Positions 17,285 to 26,810 are shown, numbered from the stretch's first letter. The stretch: DNA of 64,000 nt from Streptomyces spongiicola (GCF_003122365.1 NZ_CP029254.1:6202001-6266000); one strand, 5' to 3'. Numbers and translations are program-made. Notes: generated by a model not told the origin, from the letters alone.

Positions 17285-17923
17285 CAGGACCGTGTCGACG
17301 ATGTAGACGGTGGCGTTGGCCGTGGGGACGTTGCCGCAGACGACCTTCGAGCTGTCGTTGACGGTGTAGTCCTCGCCCGAACCCCTGGTGGTGAGCTTCG
17401 ACTTCCGCAGCGTCTCGTAGCTGCCGTTCTCGAGCTGCTGCGGGGTGAGCTTCCGGCCGACCACGTGGTACGTGAGGATGTCGGTCAGCATGGCCTTGTC
17501 GGCGAGGACCTTGTCCAGGTCCGCCTTCGGGAGCTTGGCGAAGGCGTCGTTGGTGGGCGCGAACACGGTGATGTTCTGGGCGCTGTTGAGGGTGTCGGCC
17601 AGGCCGGCCTTCTTGACCGCGGTGACCAGCGTGGACAGGGCGGGGTTGTTGGAGGCGGCGGTGGCTACCGGGTCCTTGGCCATGCCGTCGAAGGAGCCGG
17701 CGCCTTCCGCCGGGACCGACGCGCAGGCCGGCCCGAACGGCCCGGTGACGCCCGGGGCGGCGTCGTCCACGGCCGGGTTCGACTGCTCCCCGGCCGGCTC
17801 CGCCGTGCTCTCGCCCGCCGCCGACGTCGAGGAGTCGCTCTCCCCGCACGCGGTCAGCACCAGCGGCAGCACGGCCGCCGCGGCGACGGCCACGGCGGTA
17901 CGGCGGAAGCGGAAACTGTTCAT
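17270..17923 (-). CDS. Fasciclin-domain lipoprotein (MPT70/MPT83-like)
   Basis: 217 residues from the ATG at 17923, chosen over the ATG at 17935 because GGAG lies 5-9 bases ahead of it. The lipobox LTAC makes Cys26 the lipidation site, followed by a Ser/Glu/Ala linker. The fasciclin domain (about 75-217) shows TAASNNPALSTLVTAVKKAGL, NITVFAPTNDAFAKLP, LTYHVVGRKLT and the C-terminal ATVYIVDTVLMP. In mycobacteria the related MPT70/MPT83 are the main SigK-controlled products; here sigK, its anti-sigma factor and a molybdopterin oxidoreductase lie just downstream, matching that arrangement. A SigK-type promoter candidate lies about 206 bp upstream. Confidence 0.93.
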   Translation of the reverse strand: MNSFRFRRTAVAVAAAAVLPLVLTACGESDSSTSAAGESTAEPAGEQSNPAVDDAAPGVTGPFGPACASVPAEGAGSFDGMAKDPVATAASNNPALSTLVTAVKKAGLADTLNSAQNITVFAPTNDAFAKLPKADLDKVLADKAMLTDILTYHVVGRKLTPQQLENGSYETLRKSKLTTRGSGEDYTVNDSSKVVCGNVPTANATVYIVDTVLMPTS

Positions 17924-18128
17924 CGTGTTCTCCATGGTGATCGAAGGACCACGTTGTGCAGTGGTCTGGGGTTGTCGGGAGGCCTCGCGGGAGGGCGGGG
18001 CCGGGTCTACCCGCGGGTGCCGGTCTCGCCGGGGGTTCCGGCGTGTCCGTGCAGGGGGTTCATCCGCGGCGGGCGGTGTCCCGGCGGCCGGCGCCCCGGG
18101 AGGTCGCCCGTTTGATCGTCACACCTGG

Positions 18129-18156
18129 GATTCGGGGTGCGGCCCGGAGCGGATTG
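18129..18156 (-). promoter_or_regulatory. SigK-type promoter candidate of the fasciclin gene
   Basis: On the minus strand CAATCC (complement of 18151-18156) precedes CCGAATC (complement of 18129-18135) by 15 bp, within a shared GCCAATCCG context identical to that upstream of the small secreted gene at 15367. It implies a leader of about 200 nt. The rest of 17924-18261 contains no gene. Confidence 0.5.
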
Positions 18157-18231
18157 GCGGATGCCCGGGACCGCTGAGAAGTCACCCTTTGGTGCAAGCT
18201 CCGACGGTCGTTCGAAGGCCTGCCTTGCTCG

Positions 18232-18275
18232 GGTGGCGGTCAGGTGGCGGTCAGGTGGCGGTCAGGTGACGGTCA
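18232..18275. repeat. 11-bp tandem array x4 overlapping a gene's 3' end
   Basis: GGTGGCGGTCA occurs at 18232, 18243 and 18254, and GGTGACGGTCA at 18265. The stop codon of the minus-strand molybdopterin oxidoreductase (complement of 18262-18264) lies in the third unit, another array anchored in terminal codons. Confidence 0.95.
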
Positions 18276-19920
18276 CGACGACGCTGTGCCAGCCGGTCGC
18301 GCCGTCGGGCATGGTGCGGGCGCGCCGCTCTGTCTGGGTCTCGCCCGTGCGGTCGGTGGCACGCACGGTGAGGGTGTGGGTGCCGGGGACGGCCTTCCAG
18401 GCGAGGGACCACTGGCGCCAGGTGTCGCTGGTGTGTTCGGCCGCCAGGTCCGCCGGCCGCCACGGGCCGTCGTCGACTCGTACCTCGACACGGTCGATGC
18501 CCCGGTGCTGGGCCCAGGCGACTCCGGCGACCATGACGGTGCCGGGTGCCGGGCGTGCGAAGGGCTTGGGGGTGTCGATCCGGGACTGCGTCTTGACGGG
18601 TGCCCTGCGGGCCCACTTCCGCCGCACCCAGTAGGGGTCGTACGCGTCGAAGGTGGTGAGTTCGATGTCCTCGACCCACTTGCAGGCGGAGACGTACCCG
18701 TAGAGGCCGGGGACGACCATGCGGACCGGGAAGCCGTGGTCGAAGGGCAGCGGTTCGCCGTTCATCCCGACGGCGAGCATGGCGTCCCGGCCGTCCATCA
18801 CATCCTCTACGGGGGTGCCGAGGGTCATGCCGTCCACGGACCGGGCCACCAACTGGTCGGCGGGGCCCCCGCGCGATGGCGGCCTGACCCCTGCCCGCCG
18901 GAGCAGGTCTGCCAGGCGTACCCCGATCCAGCGCGCGGTGCCGACATAGGGGCCGCCGACCTCGTTGGACACGCAGGCCAAGGTGATGTCGCGCTCGATG
19001 AGTTCGCCTTCCAGCAGGTCCTGGAAGGTGAGGGTGAGCGGGCGGGTGACGCCCGTGCCGTGGATCTCCAGGCGCCATGCCGTGGCGTCGACCTCGGGTA
19101 CGACGAGTGCGGTGTCGACGCGGTAGAAGTCCTTGTTCGGGGTGGTGAACGGGAGCATTCCGGGAAGGCGCAGTGCGGTACGGGTGGCGATCGCCGGGGC
19201 TGGTGACCCGGGGGCAGGCAGGGTGACAGCCGCGCGTGCCCCGGTGGCGTCACCGGTACGGGCCGCGGTCAGCCCCCGACTCAGAGTCCCGGCCCCGGCG
19301 GAGGCGACGGCCGCCGCGGACGCGGCGATCAGGAAGCCTCGGCGGTCCCGGCCGTCCGGTTCGTGCGGTGCCATCCCGGCACCGGCACCGGGACCGGCAC
19401 CGGCACCGGGACCGGCACCGGCACCGGGACCGGCACCGGCACCGGTCCCGGCGCTGGTGCCGGTGCCCGTGCCGGTCAGACGCCCGGTCAGGACGTAAAG
19501 CACCGCGGCACCGGCAAGTGCCCCCGCGGCCGAGGGCAGGGCGTCGGTCCACGACACCGAGTCCGGGCGCCCGAGCGCGGCGAGCGCTCCGACCGCACCG
19601 AAGGCCAGGACTCCGAGAGCACCGGCCCGCCGATGGCGCAGGGCCAGCAGGCCGAGGGCCGCGGCGGACAGCGCCAGCACGGTGAGGATGCCCGCCCGCA
19701 GCACGAGTTTGTCGTCGGTGCCGAAGCTGCGGACCGCCCAGTCCTTCACCGCCGCCGGGGTGAGGTCGATGGACGCGCCCCCGACCGCGACCAGGGGACC
19801 GGCCTCCGGTCGTGTGAGCGCCGCCCCGAGTTCGGCCACTGCCAGCGAGGAGAACACGGCCAGGAGGGCGCCGGCGCCCGCCAGCGCCCTTCGGATGAGT
19901 AGTGCTCGGTTGGTGGTCAC
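18262..19920 (-). CDS. Membrane-anchored molybdopterin-dependent oxidoreductase
   Basis: 552 residues from the GTG at 19920. N-terminal membrane helices lie at about 10-30, 73-95, 100-117 and 128-146. A Gly/Ala/Pro linker (150-183) is encoded by 18-bp GGCACCGGCACCGGGACC-type repeats. A twin-arginine-like DRRGFLIAASAAAVASAGAG segment (192-211) precedes a sulfite-oxidase-fold molybdopterin domain with Cys316 in LACVSNEVGG as the Mo ligand, then a C-terminal dimerisation domain. The substrate is unknown; sulfite oxidase-like or protein-methionine sulfoxide reduction roles are possible. It is divergent from sigK, where mycobacterial loci carry comparable genes. The start lacks a strong SD and could lie upstream. 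Confidence 0.88.
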   Translation of the reverse strand: MTTNRALLIRRALAGAGALLAVFSSLAVAELGAALTRPEAGPLVAVGGASIDLTPAAVKDWAVRSFGTDDKLVLRAGILTVLALSAAALGLLALRHRRAGALGVLAFGAVGALAALGRPDSVSWTDALPSAAGALAGAAVLYVLTGRLTGTGTGTSAGTGAGAGPGAGAGPGAGAGPGAGAGMAPHEPDGRDRRGFLIAASAAAVASAGAGTLSRGLTAARTGDATGARAAVTLPAPGSPAPAIATRTALRLPGMLPFTTPNKDFYRVDTALVVPEVDATAWRLEIHGTGVTRPLTLTFQDLLEGELIERDITLACVSNEVGGPYVGTARWIGVRLADLLRRAGVRPPSRGGPADQLVARSVDGMTLGTPVEDVMDGRDAMLAVGMNGEPLPFDHGFPVRMVVPGLYGYVSACKWVEDIELTTFDAYDPYWVRRKWARRAPVKTQSRIDTPKPFARPAPGTVMVAGVAWAQHRGIDRVEVRVDDGPWRPADLAAEHTSDTWRQWSLAWKAVPGTHTLTVRATDRTGETQTERRARTMPDGATGWHSVVVTVT

Positions 19921-20331
19921 ACCGGTTCTTCGCGACGAGGCGTCCACCGGCTTGGACCCGGCGGCCCCGGCGACCTCGGCGGCCCCGGCGACCTCGGCGG
20001 GTTCGGCTGCCCTGTGGAGGTATGAGCCCGCCGCCTGGGAGAGGTGGTGGTCAGCCCCCCTCTCCGGATGTGCCGGCAGGCGGGGGCGGCCGGGCCCGCC
20101 GGCCCGCCGAGGACCTGCTGCCCGGACCGCGCGGGCACGGCCGGGCCCCCGGGACGCGGGTGACCCATCCGCTGAACCGACCGTTGCGAAGTAGGGACGG
20201 GAGGCGAAGCGCCGCCCGGCACATGACGCGGAGAACAACCCGACTGTCTTCATGGGCCACCGCAGGGCCGGCACGCGAGGGAAGCGTTCCGCCGGACAGG
20301 ACAGCTGCCCGTATGCGGCAGCCCAGCAGCG
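19921..20331. promoter_or_regulatory. Divergent control region with sigK promoter candidate
   Basis: This 411-bp gap separates the molybdopterin gene from sigK and holds no supported gene. An 18-bp GGCGGCCCCGGCGACCTC unit is duplicated near 19960-20000. At 20165-20170 CCATCC is followed after 15 bp by GCGAAGT (20186-20192), a weaker match to the element pair seen upstream of the two secreted genes and possibly an autoregulated sigK promoter. Confidence 0.4.
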
Positions 20332-20931
20332 ATGAGAGGGACCCCGTTGAGTCAACCCGCTTCTTCCGGCCCGTCGCACCCGGCTGAACCGAGACTGGAC
20401 GAGACCATGCGGCGAGTCGCGTGCGGCGACAAGGAAGCCTTCACGGCCCTCTACGACGCCGTCGCCGACACCGTGTTCGGGATCGTCCTGAAGGTGGTGC
20501 GCGATCGAGCCCAGTCCGAGGAGGTCGCGCAGGAGGTCATGATCGACCTGTGGCGGCGTGCTCCGCGCTACGACCCGGGCAAGGGCAGTGTCCACGCCTG
20601 GGCCGCGATGCTCGCCCACCGCCGTGCTGTCGACCGGGTCCGCTCGGCCGAGGCCGCCGCCCATCGCGACCACGATCACGCCGTGCGCGACCACCAGCGC
20701 CCTTACGACGACGTCGCCGAGCGGGTCGAGAGCAGGCTGCAGAGCCAGCAGGTGCGCCGCTGCATGAAGCAGCTCACCGACATCCAGCGGCAGGCCGTCA
20801 CGCTCGCCTACTACCAGGGGTTGACCTACCGGGAGGTCGCCCAGACCCTCGGCACACCGCTTCCGACGGTCAAGACGCGTATGCGCGACGGGCTCATCCG
20901 GCTTCGCGACTGCATGGGGGTGACCGCATGA
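20332..20931 (+). CDS. sigK: ECF RNA polymerase sigma factor SigK
   Basis: Up to 199 residues. Region 2 (about 30-100: ALYDAVADTVFGIVLKVVRDRAQSEEVAQEVMIDLWRRAPRYD, WAAMLAHRRAVDRVRS) and region 4 (about 140-190: LTDIQRQAVTLAYYQGLTYREVAQTLGTPLPTVKTRMRDGLIRLR) are complete. The frame allows ATG 20332, but GAGAGGG lies 7 bases ahead of TTG 20347, which is the better SD-supported start. The stop overlaps the start of rskA (ATGA), the classic translationally coupled sigma/anti-sigma pair. Presumed targets are the fasciclin lipoprotein and small secreted gene. Confidence 0.92.
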   Translation: MRGTPLSQPASSGPSHPAEPRLDETMRRVACGDKEAFTALYDAVADTVFGIVLKVVRDRAQSEEVAQEVMIDLWRRAPRYDPGKGSVHAWAAMLAHRRAVDRVRSAEAAAHRDHDHAVRDHQRPYDDVAERVESRLQSQQVRRCMKQLTDIQRQAVTLAYYQGLTYREVAQTLGTPLPTVKTRMRDGLIRLRDCMGVTA

Positions 20932-21692
20932 GAGTCCACGAGGAACTCCACAGCCTCACCGGCGCCTACGCCCTCGACGCGCTGCCACGCGACGAACGCG
21001 GTGCGGTCGAGGCCCACCTCGGGCACTGCGCGCCGTGCCGGGACGAGGTGGCGGGGTTCTCCGCCACCGCCGGCCGCCTCGCCGCAGCGGTGAGCATCCC
21101 TGCCCCGCGTGGCATGAGGGAGTCGGTGCTGCACGGCATCGACTCCGTGCGCCAGATGCCGCCACGGATGTCCCCGACGGACCGGACCGTCACATCGTTC
21201 CTGTCCGGATCGCGCAGGAGCGGCCCCCTCCTCGCCGCCGCGAGCCTCGTCGCCGCGAGTCTCGTCGCCACCGTGACCCTCGCCGGCGTCGCGGCCTGGC
21301 AGCACCGGCAGAGCACCGAGTCACAACGACAGGCGCAGCAGGCCGCCCGGCAGCTCGGAGACCTGACCTCGGTCATGTCCGCGCCCGACGCCCGCACCGT
21401 CCGGGGCCGCACGACGAACGGTGCGACCACCGCGGTCGTCACGTCCAGGCAGCTCGGCAAGGCGGTGTTCGTCGGTACCGACCTCCCGAGGCCCGCCCCG
21501 GGCAGGACCTACCAGCTCTGGTACGACGACCAGGGCACCATGCACCCGGCCGGACTGCTCGAGCACGACGGCGCCGTGGCCATCGAGGGCGACCTCGCCA
21601 CGGCGACCGCCATCGGACTCACCGTCGAACCCGACGGCGGATCACCCCAGCCCACCGGCACACCGTTGATGCTGCTCACACTTCCCGCATGA
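20928..21692 (+). CDS. rskA: Anti-sigma-K factor RskA
   Basis: A 254-residue membrane anti-sigma factor. The cytoplasmic zinc-binding anti-sigma motif is H30-x3-C34-x2-C37. One transmembrane helix lies at about 99-124 (GPLLAAASLVAASLVATVTLAGVAAW), followed by an extracellular RskA domain (about 165-254) with FVGTDLPRPAPGRTYQLWY and the GTPLMLLTLPA end. It holds SigK inactive until regulated intramembrane proteolysis releases it (family knowledge). ATG 20928 overlaps the sigK stop by 4 bp, so both are co-translated. Confidence 0.93.
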   Translation: MRVHEELHSLTGAYALDALPRDERGAVEAHLGHCAPCRDEVAGFSATAGRLAAAVSIPAPRGMRESVLHGIDSVRQMPPRMSPTDRTVTSFLSGSRRSGPLLAAASLVAASLVATVTLAGVAAWQHRQSTESQRQAQQAARQLGDLTSVMSAPDARTVRGRTTNGATTAVVTSRQLGKAVFVGTDLPRPAPGRTYQLWYDDQGTMHPAGLLEHDGAVAIEGDLATATAIGLTVEPDGGSPQPTGTPLMLLTLPA

Positions 21693-22014
21693 CCGGACGC
21701 CCCGGCGGCAACCCGTGCCACCGGATCGCCGTCGTGGTCGCCCGGGCCGCGGGCTCCGCCAGGGGACCCGGGCGCCGAACGGACGCGTGTACGACCGCCG
21801 TCCCGACTCGTGGACGAAGCCGGCGCGCCGGCTCCGGCGCCACCGGGGGCGCCGACGGCCCGCCTCCGAACGCCGACGGCAACCGGCCGGGTCCGCCCGT
21901 ATGCGTTCGCGGGACGGCTTCGTCCGTGCCCCGTCGTGCGGGGGACCGGGCGCGTACGCGGGTCCGGCGGTGCGGAGCCGCAGCTCCGGTCGTGGGGAGA
22001 AGACCGCGGTCCGG

Positions 22015-23064
22015 CTATGTGACCGGGGACACCGCGGGCGCCGAGGTCGAGTCGCGGACCACCAGGGCCGGCCGGTGCAGGATGGACCGGCCGGTCTCCC
22101 CCTCGTCACCGTCCATCACCTGACGCAGCCTGGTGAACGCGGTGGCCGCCATCTCCTCCACCGGCTGCCGCACCGTGGTGAGCGCGGGCATGGCCATGCC
22201 CGCGAGCATGATGTCGTCGTAGCCGGTCACGGAGACGTCGCGGCCGGCCACCAGGCCCGCCTCCCTGGCACCGGCGATGACGCCGAGCGCGCACATGTCG
22301 TTGATGGCGACGATCGCGGTCGGCGGCCGGGGGGCGGAAAGGATCTCCAGCGCGGCGACACGTCCGAGTTCGGCGGCGTCCCGGTCGTCGAAGTCCGCCG
22401 TGTCGGCTCCCGACCACACGATGCCGGCCGACCCGGGGAGCCCGGCGGCGTCGAGGGCCTGCCGGAACCCGCTGTAGCGCTCCGCCCGGTTGACGCTCCC
22501 GATCGAGCCGGACACGAAGGCCAGTCGCGTGTGCCCCAGGGCCAGCAGGTGCTCCGTCGCCAGGCGCATGCCGAGCACGTTGTCCGTCCCGATGTTCACC
22601 GCGCGGTGCGGATCACCGGGCTGGGCGGTGCGGTCGAAGGCCACGAGGCCCAGCCCGGCCTCGACGGTGGGCTTCACATGGTCGAGTGAGGGAAGGGACG
22701 AGCACAGGACGACCCCGCCGATGCCGTCGCCCCAGAGCTCCTCCACGTAGCGGCGCTCCCGCTCCGGGTCCCGCTCGCTGTTGCACAGCAGCATGTAGAA
22801 GCCCTCGGCCAGCGCCGCCGCCTCAAGATGCCGTGCGAACGTGCCCCAGAACGGATTGGCCACCGACGGCACGATGAGGCCGAGCATCTGGATCCGTCCG
22901 GTGCGCAGCTGCTGTGCGGCGCGGTTGGGACGGTAGCCGAGGCGCCGGATCGCCGACTCCACCCGGGAGCGGGTCTCGGGCAGCATCTTGCCGGTCCGGC
23001 CGTTGAGCAGGTTGGAGACCGTACTCGGGGAGACCCCCGCCTCCTGAAGTTCCCCCGTGGCCGC
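22015..23064 (-). pseudogene. LacI-family regulator lacking its N-terminal start
   Basis: From ATG 22986 the protein shows a complete LacI/PurR effector domain (MLGLIVPSVANPFWGTF, FVSGSIGSVNRAERYSGFRQAL, TGYDDIMLAGMAMPALTTVRQP). In frame upstream of that ATG the DNA still encodes the diagnostic recognition helix ELQEAGVSPSTVSNLLNGR and the hinge. Before it there is no start codon, only AATG followed by an in-frame TAG (complement of 23065-23067). The first ~8 residues and the promoter are gone, replaced by the truncated KDPG aldolase gene facing away. Translation from 22986 would lack the DNA-binding helix, so I call it a pseudogene. It probably once controlled the adjacent sugar acid genes. 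Confidence 0.85.
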
Positions 23065-23383
23065 CTACCCCGGCGCGCTCACACCCACCGAGATCCACGC
23101 CGCGGGCCGTGCCGGTGTACCCGCCGTGAAACTCTTCCCCGCCTCGGCAGTGTCGCCCCGGTACGTCTCGGACCTGAGCGGTCCGCTTCCGGGCATCCCC
23201 CTCATCCCCACCGGCGGCATCTCCCTGACCGACATCCCGGCATGGATCGCGGCCGGAGCCGCCGCCGTGGGCCTCGGCACGCCCCTGATCGGCACGGCGG
23301 CGACGGAGGGCGCCGACGACCGCCTCACCACCCGCTGCCGCCGGGCCCTCGCGGCCGTCTCCGAGAGCAGGGCCGCCCGGTGA
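23057..23383 (+). pseudogene. N-terminally truncated KDPG aldolase (C-terminal half)
   Basis: 108 residues from a fortuitous GTG cover only the second half of 2-dehydro-3-deoxyphosphogluconate aldolase: YPGALTPTEIHAAGRAG, then AVKLFPASAVSPRYVSDL with the Schiff-base Lys, and IPLIPTGGISLTDIPAWIAAGAAAVGLG. The family is about 205-215 residues; the N-terminal half with the catalytic Glu and Arg is missing. A TGA at 23045-23047 closes the frame. The 5' end abuts the truncated LacI gene, the signature of one deletion. The 3' end overlaps the KDG kinase start (GTGA), so the original operon is still recognisable. Confidence 0.85.
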
Positions 23384-24360
23384 CCCGCTCCCCGGCCACG
23401 CCCGCGCAGCGGGCCGACGGCGGTCTGCTCACCTTCGGCGAGACGATGGGCCTGATCACCGCCACCACGATCGGCACCCTGGAGTACGCACGCGAAGTCA
23501 CCTTCGGCATCGGCGGCGCCGAGAGCAACGTGGCCATCGGCGCCGCGCGCCTCGGGGTCCCGGTCACCTGGATCGGCCGGGTGGGGAGCGACGCGGCGGG
23601 AGATCTCGTCGGACGCCGCCTGAGGGCGGAAGGCATCCGGACCGAGGCGGTCCGGGACACCTCCTTCACCGGCCTCATGGTCCGCCACCACCGCGCCGCC
23701 ACGGTGGTCCACGTGGACTACCACCGCGCCGGATCGGCCGGCTCCCGCCTCACCTCACGCGACATCCCGGTCGACGCGGTCCGGCGGGCCGCGATTCTGC
23801 ATCTCACCGGCATCACCCCGGCCCTCAGCGCCTCCGCCCGCCAGGCCACCTGGGACGCGGTCGCCGCGGCGAAGGCCAACGACGTGATCGTCAGCCTCGA
23901 CGTGAACCACCGCGGCAAGCTCTGGGACCGAGCCACGGCCCGCCGCGAGCTGCGACGACTCGTCGCCGAGGCGGACATCGTCTTCGCCGGGATCGAGGAA
24001 GCCCGGCTCGTCCTCGATTCAGCGGCGGACGATCCCAGGCACCTGGCCGCGGCACTGGCGGCGACGGGGCCGGGCGAGGCCGTCGTGAAGACCGGAGCCC
24101 GGGGATGCACCGCCCACATCGACGGCGCGATCCACGAGCAACCGGCCCTGCCCGTCCCCGCCGTCGACACCGTCGGGGCGGGCGACGCCTTCGTGGCCGG
24201 GTACCTGGCGGAACACCTGCGAGGAGCCGACCCCGTCCAAAGGCTCCGGACAGCCTGCGCCATGGGCGCCTACGCCGTGTCCGTCCCCGGCGACTGCGAA
24301 CTGCTTCCGACCCGCGGTGAACTGGAGGCCTTTCTGACCACCGGGGACGTCCTGCGATGA
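23380..24360 (+). CDS. kdgK: PfkB-family sugar kinase, probable 2-keto-3-deoxygluconate kinase
   Basis: A 326-residue ribokinase-fold enzyme. The N-terminal GETMGLIT and FGIGGAESNVAIGAARLG blocks and the C-terminal anion-hole/catalytic motif DTVGAGDAFVAGY are intact. Phosphorylation of 2-keto-3-deoxygluconate fits both the sequence type and the upstream aldolase, which would cleave the product. The GTG at 23380 overlaps the aldolase remnant's stop by 4 bp. With the original promoter region deleted, expression now depends on whatever lies across the scar, so the gene may be silent. Confidence 0.85.
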   Translation: MTRSPATPAQRADGGLLTFGETMGLITATTIGTLEYAREVTFGIGGAESNVAIGAARLGVPVTWIGRVGSDAAGDLVGRRLRAEGIRTEAVRDTSFTGLMVRHHRAATVVHVDYHRAGSAGSRLTSRDIPVDAVRRAAILHLTGITPALSASARQATWDAVAAAKANDVIVSLDVNHRGKLWDRATARRELRRLVAEADIVFAGIEEARLVLDSAADDPRHLAAALAATGPGEAVVKTGARGCTAHIDGAIHEQPALPVPAVDTVGAGDAFVAGYLAEHLRGADPVQRLRTACAMGAYAVSVPGDCELLPTRGELEAFLTTGDVLR

Positions 24361-24488
24361 GCCGGCGCCCGGGAAACCGCGCACCCGCTCGGCTCCCGCT
24401 GAGATGACCAGCCCGCGAGCCGGCGCCCGGTGACTCTGCACGGGATCGCGCTCTCCGTGTCCGAGAGCCGGCACGTCCGGCCCGACTC

Positions 24489-25649
24489 CTACAGCCAGTC
24501 CCGCCGCTTGAAGACGAAGTAGAGGGTCAGGCACACCCCTGCCATCAGCAGGATCGCGAACGGGTAGCCGAACCCCCAGTGCAGCTCCGGCATGTTCACG
24601 AAGTTCATGCCGTAGATGGTTCCCACCAGTGTGGGCGCGAAGAGGATCGCCGCCCACGCCGAGATCTTCTTGATCTCCTCGTTCTGCTCGAAGCCCGCCT
24701 CCGCCAGCGCCCGCATCTCCGCGTTCTGCTGCTGGGTGACCAGGGTCGCGTTCACCGTCAGGATGTCCGCCAGGGCCTGCCGGAAGCCGTCGACCCGCTC
24801 GCTGATGTGGGTGACATGGTCGGCGACGTCGCGAAGGTACCGCTGGAGCTCCTCGTCCGTGCCGTACTTGGCGAAGCCCGCCATCAGGCCGTGCAGCATG
24901 CCGACCAGCGGCCGGGTCGCGCGCTGGAACTCGACCATCTCGCGGGAGAGCTCGTAGATACGGCGGGACACCGCGGGATCGCCGCCGAAGACCTCCGTCT
25001 CGATCTCGTCGATGTCGTTCTGCACACCGGCGACGACGGGCGCGTACCCGTCCACGACCGCGTCGAGGATGGCGTAGAGCACCGCCTCGGGGCCCAGGGC
25101 GAGCAGCCCGGGATCGGTCTCCATGCGGCGGCGCACGGCCGAGAGGTCCGGGGCCGCTCCATGGCGGACCGTGATCACGAAGTCGCGGCCGACGAAGACG
25201 TGCAGCTCGCCGAAGTCGACCTCCTCCACGGCGTCGAGGTAGCGGGCGGCGCGGAGCACGACGAAGAGGGTCTCCCCGTACCGCTCCAGCTTGGACCGCT
25301 GATGCGCCTCCATGGCGTCCTCGACTGCCAGCTCATGCAGGTCGAACTCCTCGGCCAGAGCCCGCAGTTCCGCCTCGGTCGGCCGGTGGAGACCGATCCA
25401 CGCCATACCGGCCGGGTCCTCCCGGAGCAGGCGGAAGGTCTCCGCGAGCGACGCGGGCGACGAGACCCGGCGGCCGTCGCGGTAGAGCGCCGCCTGGACG
25501 ATACTGCGCTGGTCCTGCCCCGTAGGGGTCTGCTCGGGCGGGGCGGGCGCAGCGGGCTCCCCGGACCTGGGCGGGGCGGTGGCGGGGGAGACGCGACGGC
25601 GCCAGGAGCTCCCTTTCGAGGCCGGGGTGGAACGGCTTCGTCGGGGCAT
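24489..25649 (-). CDS. corA: CorA-type magnesium/cobalt transporter
   Basis: 386 residues. A Pro/Ala-rich N-terminal tail (to about 45) precedes the cytoplasmic alpha/beta domain and long stalk helix, then two C-terminal transmembrane helices. The pore signature YGMNF sits between them (about 350) and the chain ends in the usual basic FKRRDWL. It mediates Mg2+ influx as a pentamer. The ATG at 25649 gives the full length with an unusually long tail; a start about 10-40 residues further in would also be compatible. It is convergent with kdgK. Confidence 0.9.
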   Translation of the reverse strand: MPRRSRSTPASKGSSWRRRVSPATAPPRSGEPAAPAPPEQTPTGQDQRSIVQAALYRDGRRVSSPASLAETFRLLREDPAGMAWIGLHRPTEAELRALAEEFDLHELAVEDAMEAHQRSKLERYGETLFVVLRAARYLDAVEEVDFGELHVFVGRDFVITVRHGAAPDLSAVRRRMETDPGLLALGPEAVLYAILDAVVDGYAPVVAGVQNDIDEIETEVFGGDPAVSRRIYELSREMVEFQRATRPLVGMLHGLMAGFAKYGTDEELQRYLRDVADHVTHISERVDGFRQALADILTVNATLVTQQQNAEMRALAEAGFEQNEEIKKISAWAAILFAPTLVGTIYGMNFVNMPELHWGFGYPFAILLMAGVCLTLYFVFKRRDWL

Positions 25650-26810
25650 CCCGGGTCACCTCCCGTTCGAGCGAGGCGCGCGCTGCGCCTCCGCGTGCAC
25701 ATCCCCGTACCCGCGTTCACGCCGTCTACATGCGCTCCTGATCGGCACGGGCAGGATATCCGGGCTCACCGGCGGCGGCATGGTGGGCGGCGAGGCTGCC
25801 GGTGCCCCGCAGGCGGTGCGCGCCCTCTCGGCTGGGGGAGGGGCGCCGCGGCGCCGTCCGGGGTCCCGCACGGCCGCCGCACGGTCACGATCCGTTACGC
25901 CAGCCACACCCGTGGTGGTCGGCCGTGGTGGTCGGCCGCGGTGCGCACGGCGGACCCGCCCCGCGGCCTGCGCCCGGCCGGGCCGCCCCGGGGGGAACCG
26001 CGGCTGCTTGCGACGCGGCCCGGCGGGTTCGCGCCGCGTCCGCGACAGGCGGACGAGGCGTCGCCTGGCGCGGTGTCGCCGGGCGCGCGGGAGGAGCCGC
26101 GGTTCCGGACCCTCCCGATCACACGCCCCCTGGCGGGAGGAGCACCCCATGCGGGGGTACCAAGAGGTGGGCCGCTGATTGCACGATGCCCGTGAGCGGT
26201 TCCGCGGCGAGGGAGGACGGATGGCGTGTGGTGACGAGACGGCGCGCTTCCGGGCGCCACCGTGCCGCCTGCCCCGGCACCGGGAGGACCGCGAGGCGGT
26301 CTACGGGGGCTTCGCCCGTTCCCGCCCCGCCCGTTCCCGCCCCGCCCGGTCCGACCCGGTGTCGGGCCGGGCCGGGCCGGGCCGGGCCGCTTGGATCACC
26401 GGCGGCGGAGACCGCTCGGTGCCGTACACCGCCGGGGAGGAGCGGGCCGCCACCGTGCGCCGCGCGGAAGCGACGAGGACCCGTTCGGACCGGCCCGTGG
26501 ACCATCGCGAGCCGGATTGCGAGCCGGATCGCGGACCGGATCGCGGACCGGTCTGTGAACCGGCCCGTGCACCCGTCTGTGAACCGGAACGTGTACCGGC
26601 CCGTGTACCGGTCTGTGAACCGGATCGTGTACCGGGCCGTGGACCGGCCCGGGTGGCAGGGCGCCGGCGCCGGGGGCGGCGACCCCGGCGATGCCCCTTC
26701 GGACCGGGCCCGGGAGCGCGGGCTGACAGGGGACGGGCCCCGAACGGCCCGTCGGCTCGGGCAGCCGCAGTCAGCCACCACGATGTCCTACAGAGGAGCA
26801 GGGGAGAGCG
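25650..26810. repeat. 1.16-kb gene-free gap with a 12-bp x12 array
   Basis: No protein family is recognisable in any frame. GTTCCCGCCCCGCCC repeats at 26308-26350. From 26509 to 26652 twelve 12-bp units of the form GAACCGGATCGT run without a gap (GAGCCGGATTGC, GAGCCGGATCGC, GGACCGGATCGC and variants). Because 12 is a multiple of three, long frames with Cys-Glu-Pro or Thr-Gly-Arg repeats pass through. The array ends about 160 bp ahead of the acyl-CoA ligase. Confidence 0.85.
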
